In this document: piece after piece, positions 25,401 to 37,204 of the stretch
Layout of the letters: the number at the start of each line of letters is the position of its first letter
Position numbering within the stretch: the stretch's first letter is position 1
Assembly (NCBI RefSeq): GCF_018320785.1
Contig: NC_054873.1
Location: 25,262,196-25,326,195, forward strand
Source: Cheilinus undulatus
Lineage: Eukaryota; Chordata; Actinopteri; Labriformes; Labridae
Length of the DNA stretch: 64,000 nucleotides
Reading direction: 5' to 3'
Program-made: the position numbers and the translations under genes
The notes under the pieces: generated by a model
What the model was told of the DNA's origin: nothing
The model's input: the letters and a program-made list of their open reading frames with translations, nothing else
Databases searched by the model: none

Positions 25401-28400
25401 AATTCATATCACATACACACAATAAAGGTCAGTTTTATGGGTGACACTGCTCCCTTGCCACTCCCTAACCGGTATAATCAGATGACTGAATAAGAGGCGT
25501 GGAGCTGTGAACGCTTTCCCTCTTCCCTTCATTTTCTCTCTGACACCATTGTGCTTCTCTTCCTTGTGGGAAGAAGTTAAACACTTGCACTGTGTCGTCT
25601 GAATCAGAATGGCGGTAGTAGGGGGGATCAAGTGTGTGAAATATCTCATGTTTATCTTCAACTTTTTCTTCTGGGTAGGTGTACCAGCATTTCCTGTATC
25701 GTACTGTGTGTGTTTGTGAGAGAGGGGCAGAGAAAGAGAAGAGACACTTTGTGTTGAAAATGTTTGCATTTTTGTGTGCTAATCTGCTGTTTTGTGTATG
25801 AAATGTTACATGCCAGATTATTTGTTAGTCAAATAATGTCAAAAGTGCAGTGCAATGCATAGAAACACACAGACTCTGAATAAAACTGAGCTGTCTTTTA
25901 GCCTCTTATAGTTAAATATTCACTGACATGCTGACAAGGCTTTTAGGGGTATCAATCATGTGAAGAGCACACTATATTCTTTAGGTAAAATGCTGTGTAA
26001 CAAGTGTTTACTTAGAAGAGGCCAGTTTTACAGAATATAAAAACATCAATGCAATAATATTACACCTAGATCCCAAAGTTAATGATTTCTCATACTACAC
26101 TGTGTGAATGTTGAGCACATCTATGACGCAACACTGGTAAAATTGAAACAAATGCTGTTTCTTGTGACATTACTATCCAGTTTAACACCAAGAATTACTA
26201 ATAAGGTATAGAAGAAGACAGCTGACAGGGACATTCATGAAATGAAATCAAGTTTACCTAAATGGAGACAAGATCCTGATGGTAAGGATGCAATGAGACC
26301 CGAAGACATTAGCCTTACACTGCAGATGTGAAATATATACTCGAAGAAGTGAGAAAAGAATGCTTCATTGTAGGATGAAAAAGAGGATGGTGTAGTGAAA
26401 ACAAATCAATTTGAACACTGACATTTTTCCCATATGAGACTGAAATTCAGAGTATTTAAAGCTACGTTCATGTGCTTCAGCTTGCAGGTACCGCTGTCTT
26501 TGCTATAGGCCTGTGGCTGAGATTTGACCCTAAAACCAAAGGCTTGTTTGAAGGACCTGACTCTCCCTATGTGTTTTACACAGGTAAGAGGCCCTCAGCT
26601 TACTTGCTTTGCAAAAACACCAAAATATGATTGTATTTCTAACATACTGTGTGTGTAGGTGTGTATATCCTGATAGGAGCAGGAGCTCTGATGATGGTGG
26701 TGGGTTTCCTTGGATGTTGTGGGGCCATTCAGGAATCCCCCTGTATGCTGGGACTGGTCAGTAATAAACCTTTTTCATTGCCTTTTTTTCTTGTATTCAC
26801 TTATTTCACTAAAAATATAGTGTTCAAGGCAGTGATTTCACAAGCGCCCACGGTTGTTATCACACATTAGCAGGTGTGAGTCTTGGCCCATAAAGAAATA
26901 CGAGACGTCTGCCTTGTACGTTGTTTACTGAGCAGTGTCAAGGCCAGTCTCTTGATTTCCCTGTACTTGTCTCCTCCCTCCCTCCCTCCCTCTGTGGCCC
27001 TAATCTTCTTGCACTAAATCTCTATGGAGGAGGAGCCTATGTAAATTGGGTTCAACTACACTCAAACGACCTTACTTGTCCACACATGCACACCACACAT
27101 GCACGCACATTCACACAGCAAAGTGAGATTAATTTTCTCCTCTCCTTTGTGCAGTTTTTCTTCTTCCTGCTCATCATATTTGCTATTGAGGTGGCAGCTG
27201 GTATCTGGGGATTCTCCAACCAAAGCCAGGTAATGTGCAAGTGTAAAGTCTGCTGCATGCATGATTGTATTCACATAACAATTCATAGGTCATACAATAT
27301 TATTGCATAATTTAAAAAAAAACAACATTAGGAAAAATGGCCTTTTTGGAAAGACTAATGTCTTTTATACATACATGTTGTACAAAGATTCACACTAGAT
27401 TTCTACATTTTCAGAGCATTTTAAACATAAATTAACATTTGGGTAGCAATTTTTGCACATTCATCCTGGGTTATGATGCCAACTGGTTGTATTGTTCTTC
27501 TTATGGAGTGTCATATTTAAAGCTTTTATTAAAATTCATCTCAAGTACAGTTTAAATGAAGACAATAAGGAAGAACTTCCTTCCTTATTGCCATACATGT
27601 CTTGACATCACTACCCAGACTGCCTTGCACAATAGCAGCCTACATATGTATCTGCTCCTTCAAGTTTCTTAAACAGTAGAAATCTAGTGTGTCTTTGTGC
27701 AACGGACATATATGACACAAATCTTGATCCAATAAGGTATACAGGTACATTTAAAAAATTTGAATATTATTAAAAAGTTCAGTATTGTTTGTCACTTATT
27801 TCAGAAAGTGAAACCCATACATTACTGTATATAGCTTCATTACACATAGAGTGACATTTTTCAAGCCTTTATTTCTTGAAATGTTGATGATTATGGCTTA
27901 GAGATAATGAAAACCCAAAGTTCAGTGTCTCAGAAAATAAGAATATTACATAAGATCAATAAAATAAAATAATTTTTTCAACAGAAATGTCAAGCTTCTG
28001 AAAAGTATGTTCATTTCTACGCACTCAATACTCAGTTGGGCCTCCTTTTGCATGAATTACTGCATCAGTGCAGCATGCCATGGAGGCGATCAGCCTGTGG
28101 CACTGCTCAGGTGTAATGGAAGCCCAGGTTGCTTTGATAGCGGCCTTCAGGTCATCTGCATTGTTGGGTCTGGTGTCTCTATTCTTCCTCTTGACAATAC
28201 CCCAGTCAGGCCAGTTTGCTGGCCAATAAAGCACCGTAACACCATAGTCATTGAACCAGCTTTTGGTACCTTTGGCAGTGTGGGCAGGTGCCAAGTCCTG
28301 CTGGAAAATGAAATCAGCATTTCCATAAAGCTTGTCAGCAGAAGAAAGCATGAAGTGCTCTAAAATGTCCTGGTAGATGGCTGCGTTGACTGTGGACTTC

Positions 28401-31400
28401 ATAAAACACAGTGGACCAACACCAGCAGATGCCATGGCAGCCCAAATCATCACTGTGGAAACTTCACACTGGACTTCAAGCAACGTGGATTCTGTGCCTC
28501 TCCACTCTTCCTCCAGACTCTGGGACCTTGATTTCCAAATGACATGCAAAATTTATTTCCATCTGAAAAGAGGACTTTGGACCACTGAGCAGCAGTCCAG
28601 TTCTTTTTCTCCACAGCTCAGGTTAGATGTGTCTGACGTCTCTGCTTCAGGAGTGGCTTGACACAAGGAATGCAACATTTGTAGACCATGTTAAGGATTC
28701 GTCTGTGTGTAGTGGCTCTTAATGCGCTGACTCCAGCCTCAGTCCTTTTCTTGTGAAGCTCTCCCAAATTCTTGAATGGATTTTGCTTGACAATCCTCTC
28801 AAGGCTGCGGTTATCCCTTATGCTCGTGCACCTTTTCATACCACACTTTTTCCTTCCACTCAACTTTCTATGGATATGCTTGGATACAGCACTCGGTGAA
28901 CAACCAGCTTCTTTAGCAGTGACCTTTTTTGGCTTACCCTCCTTGTGGAGGGTGTCAATGACTGTCTTCTGGACATCTGTCAAGTCTGCAGTCCTCCCCA
29001 TGATTGTGTAGCCTACTGACCCAGACTGAGAGACCATTTAAAGGCTCAGGAAACGTTTGCAGGTGTTTGGAGTTAATTAGCTGATTAGGGTGTGACACCA
29101 TGACTTTCCAATATTGAACTTTCTCACAATATTCTAATTCTGAGACACTGATTTTTTGGGTTTTCATTATCTGTAAGCCATAATCATTAAATTTTCCAGA
29201 AACAAAGGCTTGAAATATTTCACTCTATGTGTAATGAGTCTATATGATATATATGGGTTCACTTTCTGAAATGAGTGACAAAAAATATAAAACTTTTACA
29301 TGATATTCTAATTTTTTAGATGTACCTGTATATTTCTTTATACAGTTCATTCAGAAAATATTCAGACCCCCTTGGTGATACATCTTTTTAAGTTACCTTT
29401 TCTCTCATTAATCTCATTACCCTAAAATGACAAAGAGGAAACAGAATTTTCAGACATTTTGCAAGCTCTGCATACCTGGATTGGGGATTATCTGCCATTC
29501 TTCTTTACAAATCTTCTCAGACTCAGTCAGGTTGGATGGGGACCGTTGGTGGACTGCCATTTTCAGGTCTCTCCAGAGATGTTGGATTGAGTTCAGGTCA
29601 TGGCTGTGGCTGGGCCACTCTAGGACATTGACAGAGTTGTCCCGAAGCCACTACGCTCCTGTCTTGCTGTGTTCTTAGGGTCATTGTCATGTTGGAAGGT
29701 GAACCTTCGGTCCAGTCTGAGGTGCTGAGCACTGCAAAACAAGTTTTCATTGAAGGTATCACTGTACTTCACTTTTCTCTCAACCGTAACCAGCCTCCCA
29801 GTTCCTGCTGCTGAAAGACATCCCCACAGCATGATGCTGCCACCACCATGCTTTACTGTTGGGATGGTATCGGGCAGGTGATGAGTGGTACCCAATTTTC
29901 TCCAGACATAATGTTTAGAATTGAAGCCAAACAGTTCAGTCTTGGCTTCATCAAACCAGAGAATCTTGTTTCTCACTTAGACTGAGAGTCCTTCCATGCT
30001 TTTTAAATGCAAACTCCAAGCAGGCTTTCATGCATTTTGCAGTGGGGGCTGCCATCTAGCCACTCTGCCATAAAGCCTGTCTGGTGGAGGGCTAGTGATG
30101 GTTGTCCTTCTGCAACTTTGACCCATCTCCACACAGGATCTCATTGGGTTCTTGGTGATGCCAGACTTATTCTATTTGAGAATATTAGAGGCCACTTTGC
30201 TCTTTGGAAGCTTCAGTGCAGCAGAATTTTTTTTAGCCCCTTCCCTTTTAGCCTTGAAACAATCCTGTCTCTGAGCTCTGCAGGCAGTTCCTTCGACTTT
30301 GTGGCTTGCTTTTTGCACTGATTTGCAAGGTCAGCTGTAAGAGGTGTGTGCCTTTTAAAATCATGTCTGATCATTTTAATTTACCACAGGTGGGCTCCAA
30401 TCAAGGTGTAGAAACATCTCAGCAATGATCAAGAGAAATTGGAGGCCCCTGATCTCCATTTCAAGTGTTTTTGCAAAGGGTCTGAGTACTTATGTCATTG
30501 TGATATTTCAGTTTTTCCTTTAAAATAAATGTGAACATTTTCTCATAATCTGTGGGTAGATTAAGAGAGAAAATGAACAAGTGTAGCATAAGGCTGCAAC
30601 ATTAACAGAAGAGAAAAGTGAAGTGGGTTTGAATACTCTCCAAATGCACTGTGTGTAGGATTCCCTTTCAACTGTAGTGTGTACCACATCTTTCTGTTTA
30701 TTTCTTTGTTGCTGTTAAACGTGACACATTTTCTCAGCAGGGGGATCTAATTGATCTGATCTTGAATTAATGTTGTAGTTAGAAAGGCAGTATTATGAAA
30801 TCTATCTTTTGTCCCATGTTTAAACATTCTTCTCGGCTTGCTGCTGTCTTGCAGGTGGTGAATGACATCACAACATTTTACCTGCAAACCCACAAAAACT
30901 ACCTGGAAACACAAGACCAGCGCCTCAGAGAGACACTGATTGTGATTCAAAAAGGGGTGAGCCATGTCTGACAAGTACTGACTGATTGTATTCATCAAAA
31001 AGACAAATGCAGTGTGCTCCAGTTAGAGATTCAGCATTGATTTTTCAAATGTTTCTAGTTGTTTGGAAAGGGCACAAATGTAAAAATTTAGCCCTATACT
31101 TTGAAGGAAGAGTTCAGCACATTAAGAAGAGAGCTTGTATACAAACCAGAGTTCCAAAAAGGCTGGGACACCATATAAAATATAAATAAAAACAGAAAAA
31201 AGCAATTTACAAAACCTTTTTAACCTATGTTCAATTTAGTACAGCACAGTGACAAAATAGCTAATGTTAGCTGTACACTTCTGATAGCTTGATGCCTGCA
31301 ACACTTTCCTAAAAACTTAGGGCAGGAGCATGCTTACCACTGTCTGTAAGTGTCTGGAGCTGAAGACACTAAATCAGGTGTGCCTATACTTAATTCCCTG

Positions 31401-34400
31401 AGGGCCACATACGGATATCTATCAGGATGATTGGGCTATTTTTTCATCGAGTAAAAAAAAAAAAAAAATCCAGTGTAGGTTAAGACATGATTAGTGGTTG
31501 AAAAAACTGAAAGAAAAAACAACATTGTTAAGCTTTTTTGAATGGCAAGTAAAATTTAATGGGACTCTTGTCAGCCCTGGCTACCACTGGCCCCCAGTCA
31601 GGATAAGAATGATACCTCATGTAGCAGACAGAGGAAAGGCCGATGGCTCATCACATTCAAACACAAACAAGAGAAAACTCCAAATGGAGGATGGTTGGGT
31701 CAGTGTGCTTTGAAATGAGACCTTGAGACATTTATGTTCCGATAATCCGTTTATTTTTATTAATCAGGGCATTGTGAATCAAGATATTATTTCCGTCCTC
31801 AAAATGGATACCATTTATATTTTCAAAGCATGTCAATAAAATCTTCCAATCAAAATGTTTGTTTACAGAATCAACACATCAGCACCACCTAGTGCTTAAA
31901 CTGTAAGCACAGTCGAGCACAAGATAGATATTCTAATTGGGGCTGTATTCTATTTTGTTTTCAAATTTGCTATGAGCCAATTAAAAATGGACCTTGGGCC
32001 ATTTTAGGCCCTCAGGTCATAGTTTGGACATCCCTGCACTAATTGTGGCAGCATTAAAAGTTTACTACAGTACACTTAAAAACATTAGGGGTTTTCCATT
32101 TAATATTTTCAAGAACTATACAGTTTATTATTTTGAACCTTAAATATCTTGCCCCCATGTTTTTAATTGAATTTAGGTTGGAAATTATATGCAAATCACT
32201 GCATTCTGTTTTTTATTGGCACAAATCAATTGCCCAACTTTTTTGGAATCAGGGTTTGGACCGGATTTTCGGGGGGGTATAGGAGATGTGTATAATAAGC
32301 CACTTAAGCTGTGAATTTGGATGCAACAGCTCCAGCTTGGATGACTAGAATGAGGGAGGATAAGTGTTTCAGTAGTAGCAGTAATGTGAAAACGGGATTA
32401 GACTTTGAGTAAATTTAGAGAGTTAAATTCTTCTAGAGCAGTGCGTTCTAAAGTGCAGGCCTCTGAGGGAGTGTAGGTGGGTCACGAGAGATTAATTAAA
32501 ATAACTAAAAATCCCAGGGGAAAAATTAAATAAAATAAATCATGTTTTAAATCAAGGGTTCCCAAACTTTTCAGTCTGCGACCCCAAAATTAATGGTGAT
32601 GGGGACCAGGGACCCCCACTGCCCCTACAGGTGGTTGAGGTATAGTTGAACACAGCCGTGCACATTCAAGAATGGTCAGGTGCAGACTTACAGTTTTTTT
32701 TTTAACATTACTTTATTATCAGCATAAATCTCACCAAATGACTATGGATTCATTTTAAAGTTTTCATTTTACATACATTCCTACAAAAAACTGGTAAAAT
32801 ATATAATTTTTTATTATAATGTGTGTATTATAATTATATTTTTAATATTTATTTATGACAATACACACAGGTACAAGCCCTGACATATACAAACAAACAA
32901 CACTAACATATTCACAACAACACAACATATAAGGGAGATCAGTGCATGCTCATACTTAAATAAATGTTCAGTTCATTGTCAAAAGGTTCAAAATGTCCTA
33001 TACAGGGTTAGATCCGTTTTCAAAAACAAGACAAATACAAGCACAGCATTTCTCATATTAACCAGATTTAAGAGTCAATCAGATCAGATTAAATCAAATC
33101 AATATTTGCGATGATGATATGTGCCCCCACACCTGCTTCCAAATGGTTTCAGAGCTAAACTTAGTGTCATTTAGTGTATCTGTTATTCGCTCCATGCCTA
33201 GAAGATTAAAAAACTCAAATATCCATGTTTCTATAGAGAAGCATTTTGGTTTATGAATTTTCCAGTTTGACAAAATCATTCTTTTTGCAGCCAAGAAGGC
33301 TAAACCAACTGTCTTCCTTTCTTGTCTTGTTTTTAATTGTACAGCTCTATGACCCAACAGGCACACAGATGGACATGGAGCAATATTTACATTAATGATC
33401 ACTGAAATTAACTTACAGACTTCTGTCCAAAATAACTTGACTGCAGGGCAGAGCCATAACAAATGCATCAAATTTCCCACTTGTCCACATTTATGCCAAC
33501 AAAGACTTGAAACACTTGGGTCTATTCTTTTAAGTCTAGAGGGAGTAATATAAGCTCTATGAAGAATTTTCAGCTGTATTACTCTACCTCGGACTGACTT
33601 TGAGGTTGTTTTAATGTCACGCCAAATGTTTTCCCACTCTGCAGAAATAAATTTGACCCCTAAATCAAGTTCCCATTGTGACTCTGTCTTTGAGTTCGGG
33701 TTTGGGGAAGAATGAAGCAGTAAAATATATAATTGGAAGGCATCCCACAGTGGGTCCCAGTCCCCAAATTAGGAACCGTCGTTTTAAATAATCATCAAGT
33801 ACTTGCTTACATGTTATTATTCTAAGGCTCAGAAGTAACAAAATACAGCCAGAAGTTTTAACTCATGTCACCTTTGTATCATTCATTTTGTCTGATGTAT
33901 AGAATCAGTGTTATGATTGAACTGGTGTTAGATTAACTGGTGACCCTACATTTTACTATGCCTCTTGATTCTCAGTTTAAAGAATTCATCAGTGCCTTTG
34001 GAGACTTTAATGCTACCACGAAGGAGTTTGGTGGGCCACAAAGAACACGCATAGAGATATTTATTATTATGTTATGTATATAAAAAATAAATGGCTTTGC
34101 AGATATCTGATTAAAACAAAATAAATGGCAGTGGCAGTTTCTGAAACAAAAATATGATAAATAGAAGGTTAATATTTGAGTCTCATGGTATGGTTGTACA
34201 AGAGTAATTCGCCCGCCCCAGAAAATTTTTACGTCTCAGATGGGCCGTAGCAAAATGAAGTTTGGGAAAGGCTTACAAAATCTAACAGTGACATTTTGTG
34301 TGTTTACAGCTGAACTGTTGTGGTCCATCAAATAAACCAGAAGACGCTGCCAAGGAAACGTGCCCCCAGCGAGAGCTGCTTGAAGACCTCATTACTAAGG

Positions 34401-35522
34401 TACAACTGTCCTCAGGGTGTCTATTGTAGTGGGAATTTTCTCAGATTTAGGATACAAGCAAAGAGAGCTCAAGTCAGAGGTGTCTTCATCATGAGTTTAT
34501 TAGAAAGTTGTTCTTGCAAGAAGAGGAGTCTCACAACAACAATCTGAACAGACAGCTGATGGGAGAGTCCTGCCAGATGCGGGGTGCAGTCCCTTTTTAT
34601 AGATTACAGAACAAAGATAAATGCTGTTTAATTCATTAAAGAATGATCATTGGATAAAAAAATATCTGCAGTGTACAAACACAGTATTTCATAGGTTGAC
34701 TGACATCTGCATGGTTGTTGACCTTAGTTTACAGTAGTTCTGCATTCTGCACTACTTCTGCAAAAGTAAGATATTGCTAGAAGGTCATCCCTGTCTCATA
34801 ACTTCCTCTGTGATTGTAAAAATAAATCAAGACACCGTTTAACATTGTTTTTTCTTGTCTGATGTCTCACACCCTAGAAGTTTCGTGTCTGCAAAGCATC
34901 ATGTGTATAACAAATAAGCATGAATAAAAATAAATTTTCCACTACACCTTGCATTAGATGCTAACACTGTCAGGCACTTGGTGAGGAGGCAATGAAAAAC
35001 TGTCATGTGACAAATCAAAACATGCAAAAGATTTCAGCCATGATTCAGCTCTGCCCGGGCAAAACAATTACTGTATGTCAAATATTAAACGACGGTGTCA
35101 CACATGTCAAAGGTCTTTTAGTTGTTACTTTCCAGGCTTTGCAGTGTTACTATGGCAACAACAGTTTACTGAAACCCACACATCTTAGGCTGTCTGTAAC
35201 CAGGCGCCATACCATGTGTCCTCTTCTGTGTAGATAAAGATGAGCTGATAGGAATCGTTTCTGTTGCAGAGCTGCCCCGATGCCATTGATGAGGTCTTTG
35301 ACTCCAAGCTGCACATCATCGGAGGAGTGGGCGTCACTATTGGTGTTGTTATGGTAAGTGTGGGGTTGGCTTCACTTGAGCTTATCAAATGTCCACAGTA
35401 CGGTGCTGACAGCTGCTATCACAGACATTATTAATAAAGGCATCTCATTGTTACAGGTGTTCGGGATGATCTTTAGCATGCTCCTGTGCTGCGCCATCAG
35501 GAAGTCTCGGGAGGTGGTGTGA
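22495..35522 (+). CDS. cd9: CD9-type tetraspanin (8 coding exons, 228 aa)
   Basis: CD9 organises membrane microdomains with integrins and other partners at the plasma membrane. Exons: 22495-22563 (first exon A), 26481-26583, 26659-26756, 27155-27229, 30855-30956, 34310-34399, 35270-35353, 35457-35522; 687 nt including TGA. The protein is 228 aa, the same as human CD9. Four membrane segments are visible. The large loop has CCG at residues 152-154 and further cysteines at 167 and 181, the CD9 four-cysteine pattern. It ends [11 protein letters not shown]. An alternative first exon lies at 25609-25674. Teleosts have cd9a and cd9b; I cannot tell which this is. Its neighbour vwf supports the CD9 assignment (human 12p13). 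Confidence 0.93.
22564..25608 (+). other. Sequence between the two cd9 first exons
   Basis: About 3 kb with GT-rich simple stretches near 23130 and 23265. The only element found is a probable hAT-like MITE at its 3' end. No further tetraspanin exon (TM2, loop or TM4) was found here, so exon A has no private downstream exons. Confidence 0.5.
24735..25233. mobile_element. Probable hAT-like MITE upstream of cd9 exon B
   Basis: Contains repeated AGAGCCAGTTCT/AGAGCTGGTTCT phrases in opposite orientation. The right side reads AGCTCGTTTTTTAATGACAC then ACCACTA, whose reverse complement (TAGTGGTGTGTCATT) matches a familiar fish MITE terminus. The left end is degraded. Confidence 0.5.
25609..25674 (+). 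CDS. cd9: cd9 alternative first coding exon B
   Basis: Encodes [20 protein letters not shown] followed by FW, then a GTAGGT donor at 25675. Like exon A ([20 protein letters not shown]...), it ends in phase 0 and joins exon 2 at LAGTAV, giving a 227-aa protein. Exon B (GG.KC.KYL) looks closer to the usual CD9 N-terminus than exon A. Both keep the juxtamembrane cysteine that is palmitoylated in tetraspanins. It lies 3.1 kb downstream of exon A with its own upstream leader. Confidence 0.85.
27742..29328 (-). mobile_element. Tc1/mariner-like transposon (defective) in cd9 intron 4
   Basis: Flanked by TA (27740-27741 and 29329-29330), with inverted ends CAGGTACATTTAAAAAATTT and, read inward from the right, CAGGTACATCTAAAAAATTA. 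A broken transposase lies on the minus strand. Its N-terminal helix-turn-helix part ([20 protein letters not shown]...) is at 29000-28618. The catalytic part is at 28549-28025, with [13 protein letters not shown]. The usual PDLNP..NLWG segment is shortened to [11 protein letters not shown], so the last catalytic acidic residue is missing. The two parts are out of frame. Same family as the copy at 40340-41572. Confidence 0.92.
29343..30651 (-). mobile_element. Second Tc1-like transposon (defective) in cd9 intron 4
   Basis: Begins right after the first Tc1 copy. Left end CAGTTCATTCAGAAAATATT and right end AATACTCTCCAAATGCACTG are diverged inverted repeats. The minus strand encodes a transposase core at 29976-29620 ([32 protein letters not shown]). 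Further 3' the frame breaks and a [11 protein letters not shown] segment can be read, in which the usual Glu is Gln. This family differs from the neighbouring element. Confidence 0.85.
31144..32265. mobile_element. Relic of a Tc1-like element (GTTGGGAC-type ends) in cd9 intron 5
   Basis: Left side AGTTCCAAAAAGGCTGGGAC and right side CCCAACTTTTTTGGAATCAG are inverted termini like those of the element at 53114. TATGCAAATCACTGCATTCTG near the right end is also shared with it. The coding interior is gone; a hAT element (31375-32036) has inserted into it. Confidence 0.65.
31375..32036. mobile_element. hAT-like element nested in the Tc1 relic
   Basis: Starts CAGGTGTGCCTATACTTAAT and ends AGTTTGGACATCCCTG. 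It is flanked by near-identical 8-bp duplications, CACTAAAT (31367-31374) and CACTAATT (32037-32044), the size typical of hAT. The 662-bp interior has no transposase frame. Confidence 0.8.
32553..33781. mobile_element. hAT-like element carrying an L1 insertion, cd9 intron 5
   Basis: Left end CAAGGGTTCCCAAACTTTTC, right end AATTAGGAACCGTCG, flanked by perfect 8-bp duplications TTTTAAAT at 32545-32552 and 33782-33789. Most of the interior is a reverse-oriented L1 fragment, so this is a small non-autonomous element enlarged by nesting. Confidence 0.82.
32692..33755 (-). mobile_element. L1-type LINE 3' fragment (ORF2 C-terminus)
   Basis: The minus strand reads the C-terminal region of an L1 ORF2 protein: [57 protein letters not shown] (read from ~33690 to ~33430), then a tail ending at 33094. 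The Cys/His cluster C..C....HL.W.C is typical. A T-run at 32693-32703 on the plus strand would be the poly(A) tail. Truncated at the 5' end. Confidence 0.85.
34425..34946 (-). mobile_element. Solo LTR in cd9 intron 6
   Basis: A 522-bp unit beginning TGTAGTGG and ending CCACTACA. On the minus strand it shows, in order, a promoter (CTATAAAAAGGG at 34602-34591), a poly(A) signal (AATAAA at 34501-34496) and a short terminal segment. This is the U3-R-U5 layout of a retroviral or Gypsy-like LTR. No internal coding region is present. It lies 25 bp after the exon 6 donor. Target duplication not evident. Confidence 0.78.
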
Positions 35523-36328
35523 CATCTGCCCTCACATTCTTTAGCCCTTTTAATGTTGCATGATGTCATTCCTAGAGTCACGTGACTCTCCACTGCCAAT
35601 AGAGACACTGCTTACCCAAGAATGGAAACCTGAGATAAGCTGGGTGCAGACATTTCTGACTATTACATTATACATTATCAATAACTGTGCTGCTGACACT
35701 TAGAGCCACCTTACTGGACTATGTACATGCAATGTGGTTATATGGCCCAACTATAACATGGGTGTCATCTGTGCTTCAATGACTATGTAGTACGGAGATG
35801 TGTAATTTTGTGGTCATTTGATTGAAAATAGTACCTGTGAACTTCAAATTATATAGACTAAAGATCGTGTTATTGTGTACTGGTCACATTTTGCACCTCT
35901 TGGCGGGAATAGTCACAGACCAGGGCCATCCAAAACACACAATCACTTTAGCACAGTACAACAACCAATGCAACTTCATTCGCAACTCTTTTCTTAAAGA
36001 CACAGAAATCAAACAGCAGTGACTAGTAGCCAATTCAGTGCTGGGCTGTGAACTATTTATTTTTTCAGCTTGGTATTAGGGTTGCATTTTGTTTTCTCAT
36101 TGTGTAAATTGTTTTTTCTCTTTCATTTCATTCTCTTAACATGCCCTTTACAAAATCGCCTTTAATTCTGTCACTTTTTTTAATGTGTTTTTTTATATGT
36201 AAAAAGAAAATGGCACTTAGCTCGTTGTTTGCTACATTGGTTCGATGATGTGTTTTATAATGTCATTATCATTTGAAAGAGACTGGATTGATTTATACCA
36301 TATGCACTATGTTTTACAGAGACAACCA

Positions 36329-36334
36329 AATAAA
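36329..36334 (+). terminator. Candidate poly(A) signal of cd9
   Basis: AATAAA about 800 bp after the cd9 stop codon, the best canonical signal before the convergent bbs10 gene. It implies a ~0.8 kb 3' UTR. Confidence 0.6.
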
Positions 36335-37204
36335 GTTAACATACTGCGTGGACTTTGATGGTATCATGTATTCTCCAAGGGTCTATTTATAGGGTAAGTT
36401 ATCTTGATAGCAATTTTTTTAATATCAAACTGAGGCACTATCAGATTGACTTTGTCCTGTGGTGCCTTGATAAGCAACAACTGTCAAATTAGTGGGGAAA
36501 AAAACATGATTCCCCACCTCCCTTCTTTGATTGTTGTAGCTATCAAGTGTGACTAATGTAGAGTTTGATACAAGACAAGAACAAAGGCGAGACCCGTCTT
36601 TGTTTTTAGTCATCCCATCAAAAATAATTAACGGAAAATCTTTCCTTAAAACAAGCCACACACACTGATTATGTGTGGTAGTCAGTGTGGTTAAATTCAA
36701 ATGACTCATGATTTCCTCAAAATGAGGTGAGAATAAAGTTAGTGCCCCTCCCATAACTGTTTTAGGAAGTTAACTTTGATTTGGTTGATGACAGGAAGGC
36801 GTTTCTCTCCCAAACACCCAACCCCCACTTTGTAGATAACACTGATTATGAGAAGAAGTGTGCACATAAGTGAGCCAATGTCTCCTTGTTGCTTTGTGTG
36901 ATTGCCGTTTATATAACAGAATGTTCACTGGCCAAAGGAAGAGGGCAGGAAAACTGAGATAACAATGTGAAAAAACATCCACAATGAGGCCAACATCAGC
37001 ACTTAAACACACAAAGTATTTCCCCAGAACACAAAATTATTTGATAACAACTGCACAGTCTGTCCTAAGTAGCATATTTTCTTTTTCATTATTACTAAAC
37101 CTAGCCTTGATGCTGCCGAGGGAATGCAGACGTTCTCTACACTTTCCTCTGGCTCTAAAATGATACAAGTAAAAACTGGGGGGTACTATGTTTACAGTTT
37201 TATC
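36335..37204. other. cd9-bbs10 convergent intergenic region
   Basis: About 870 bp between the cd9 poly(A) signal and the bbs10 stop codon; it must contain the bbs10 3' UTR. No other gene or transposon was recognised. Confidence 0.5.

Noticed and set aside
28007-28661. Plus-strand open frames at 28007-28363 and 28377-28661
   Set aside because: Antisense shadows of the Tc1 transposase on the minus strand.
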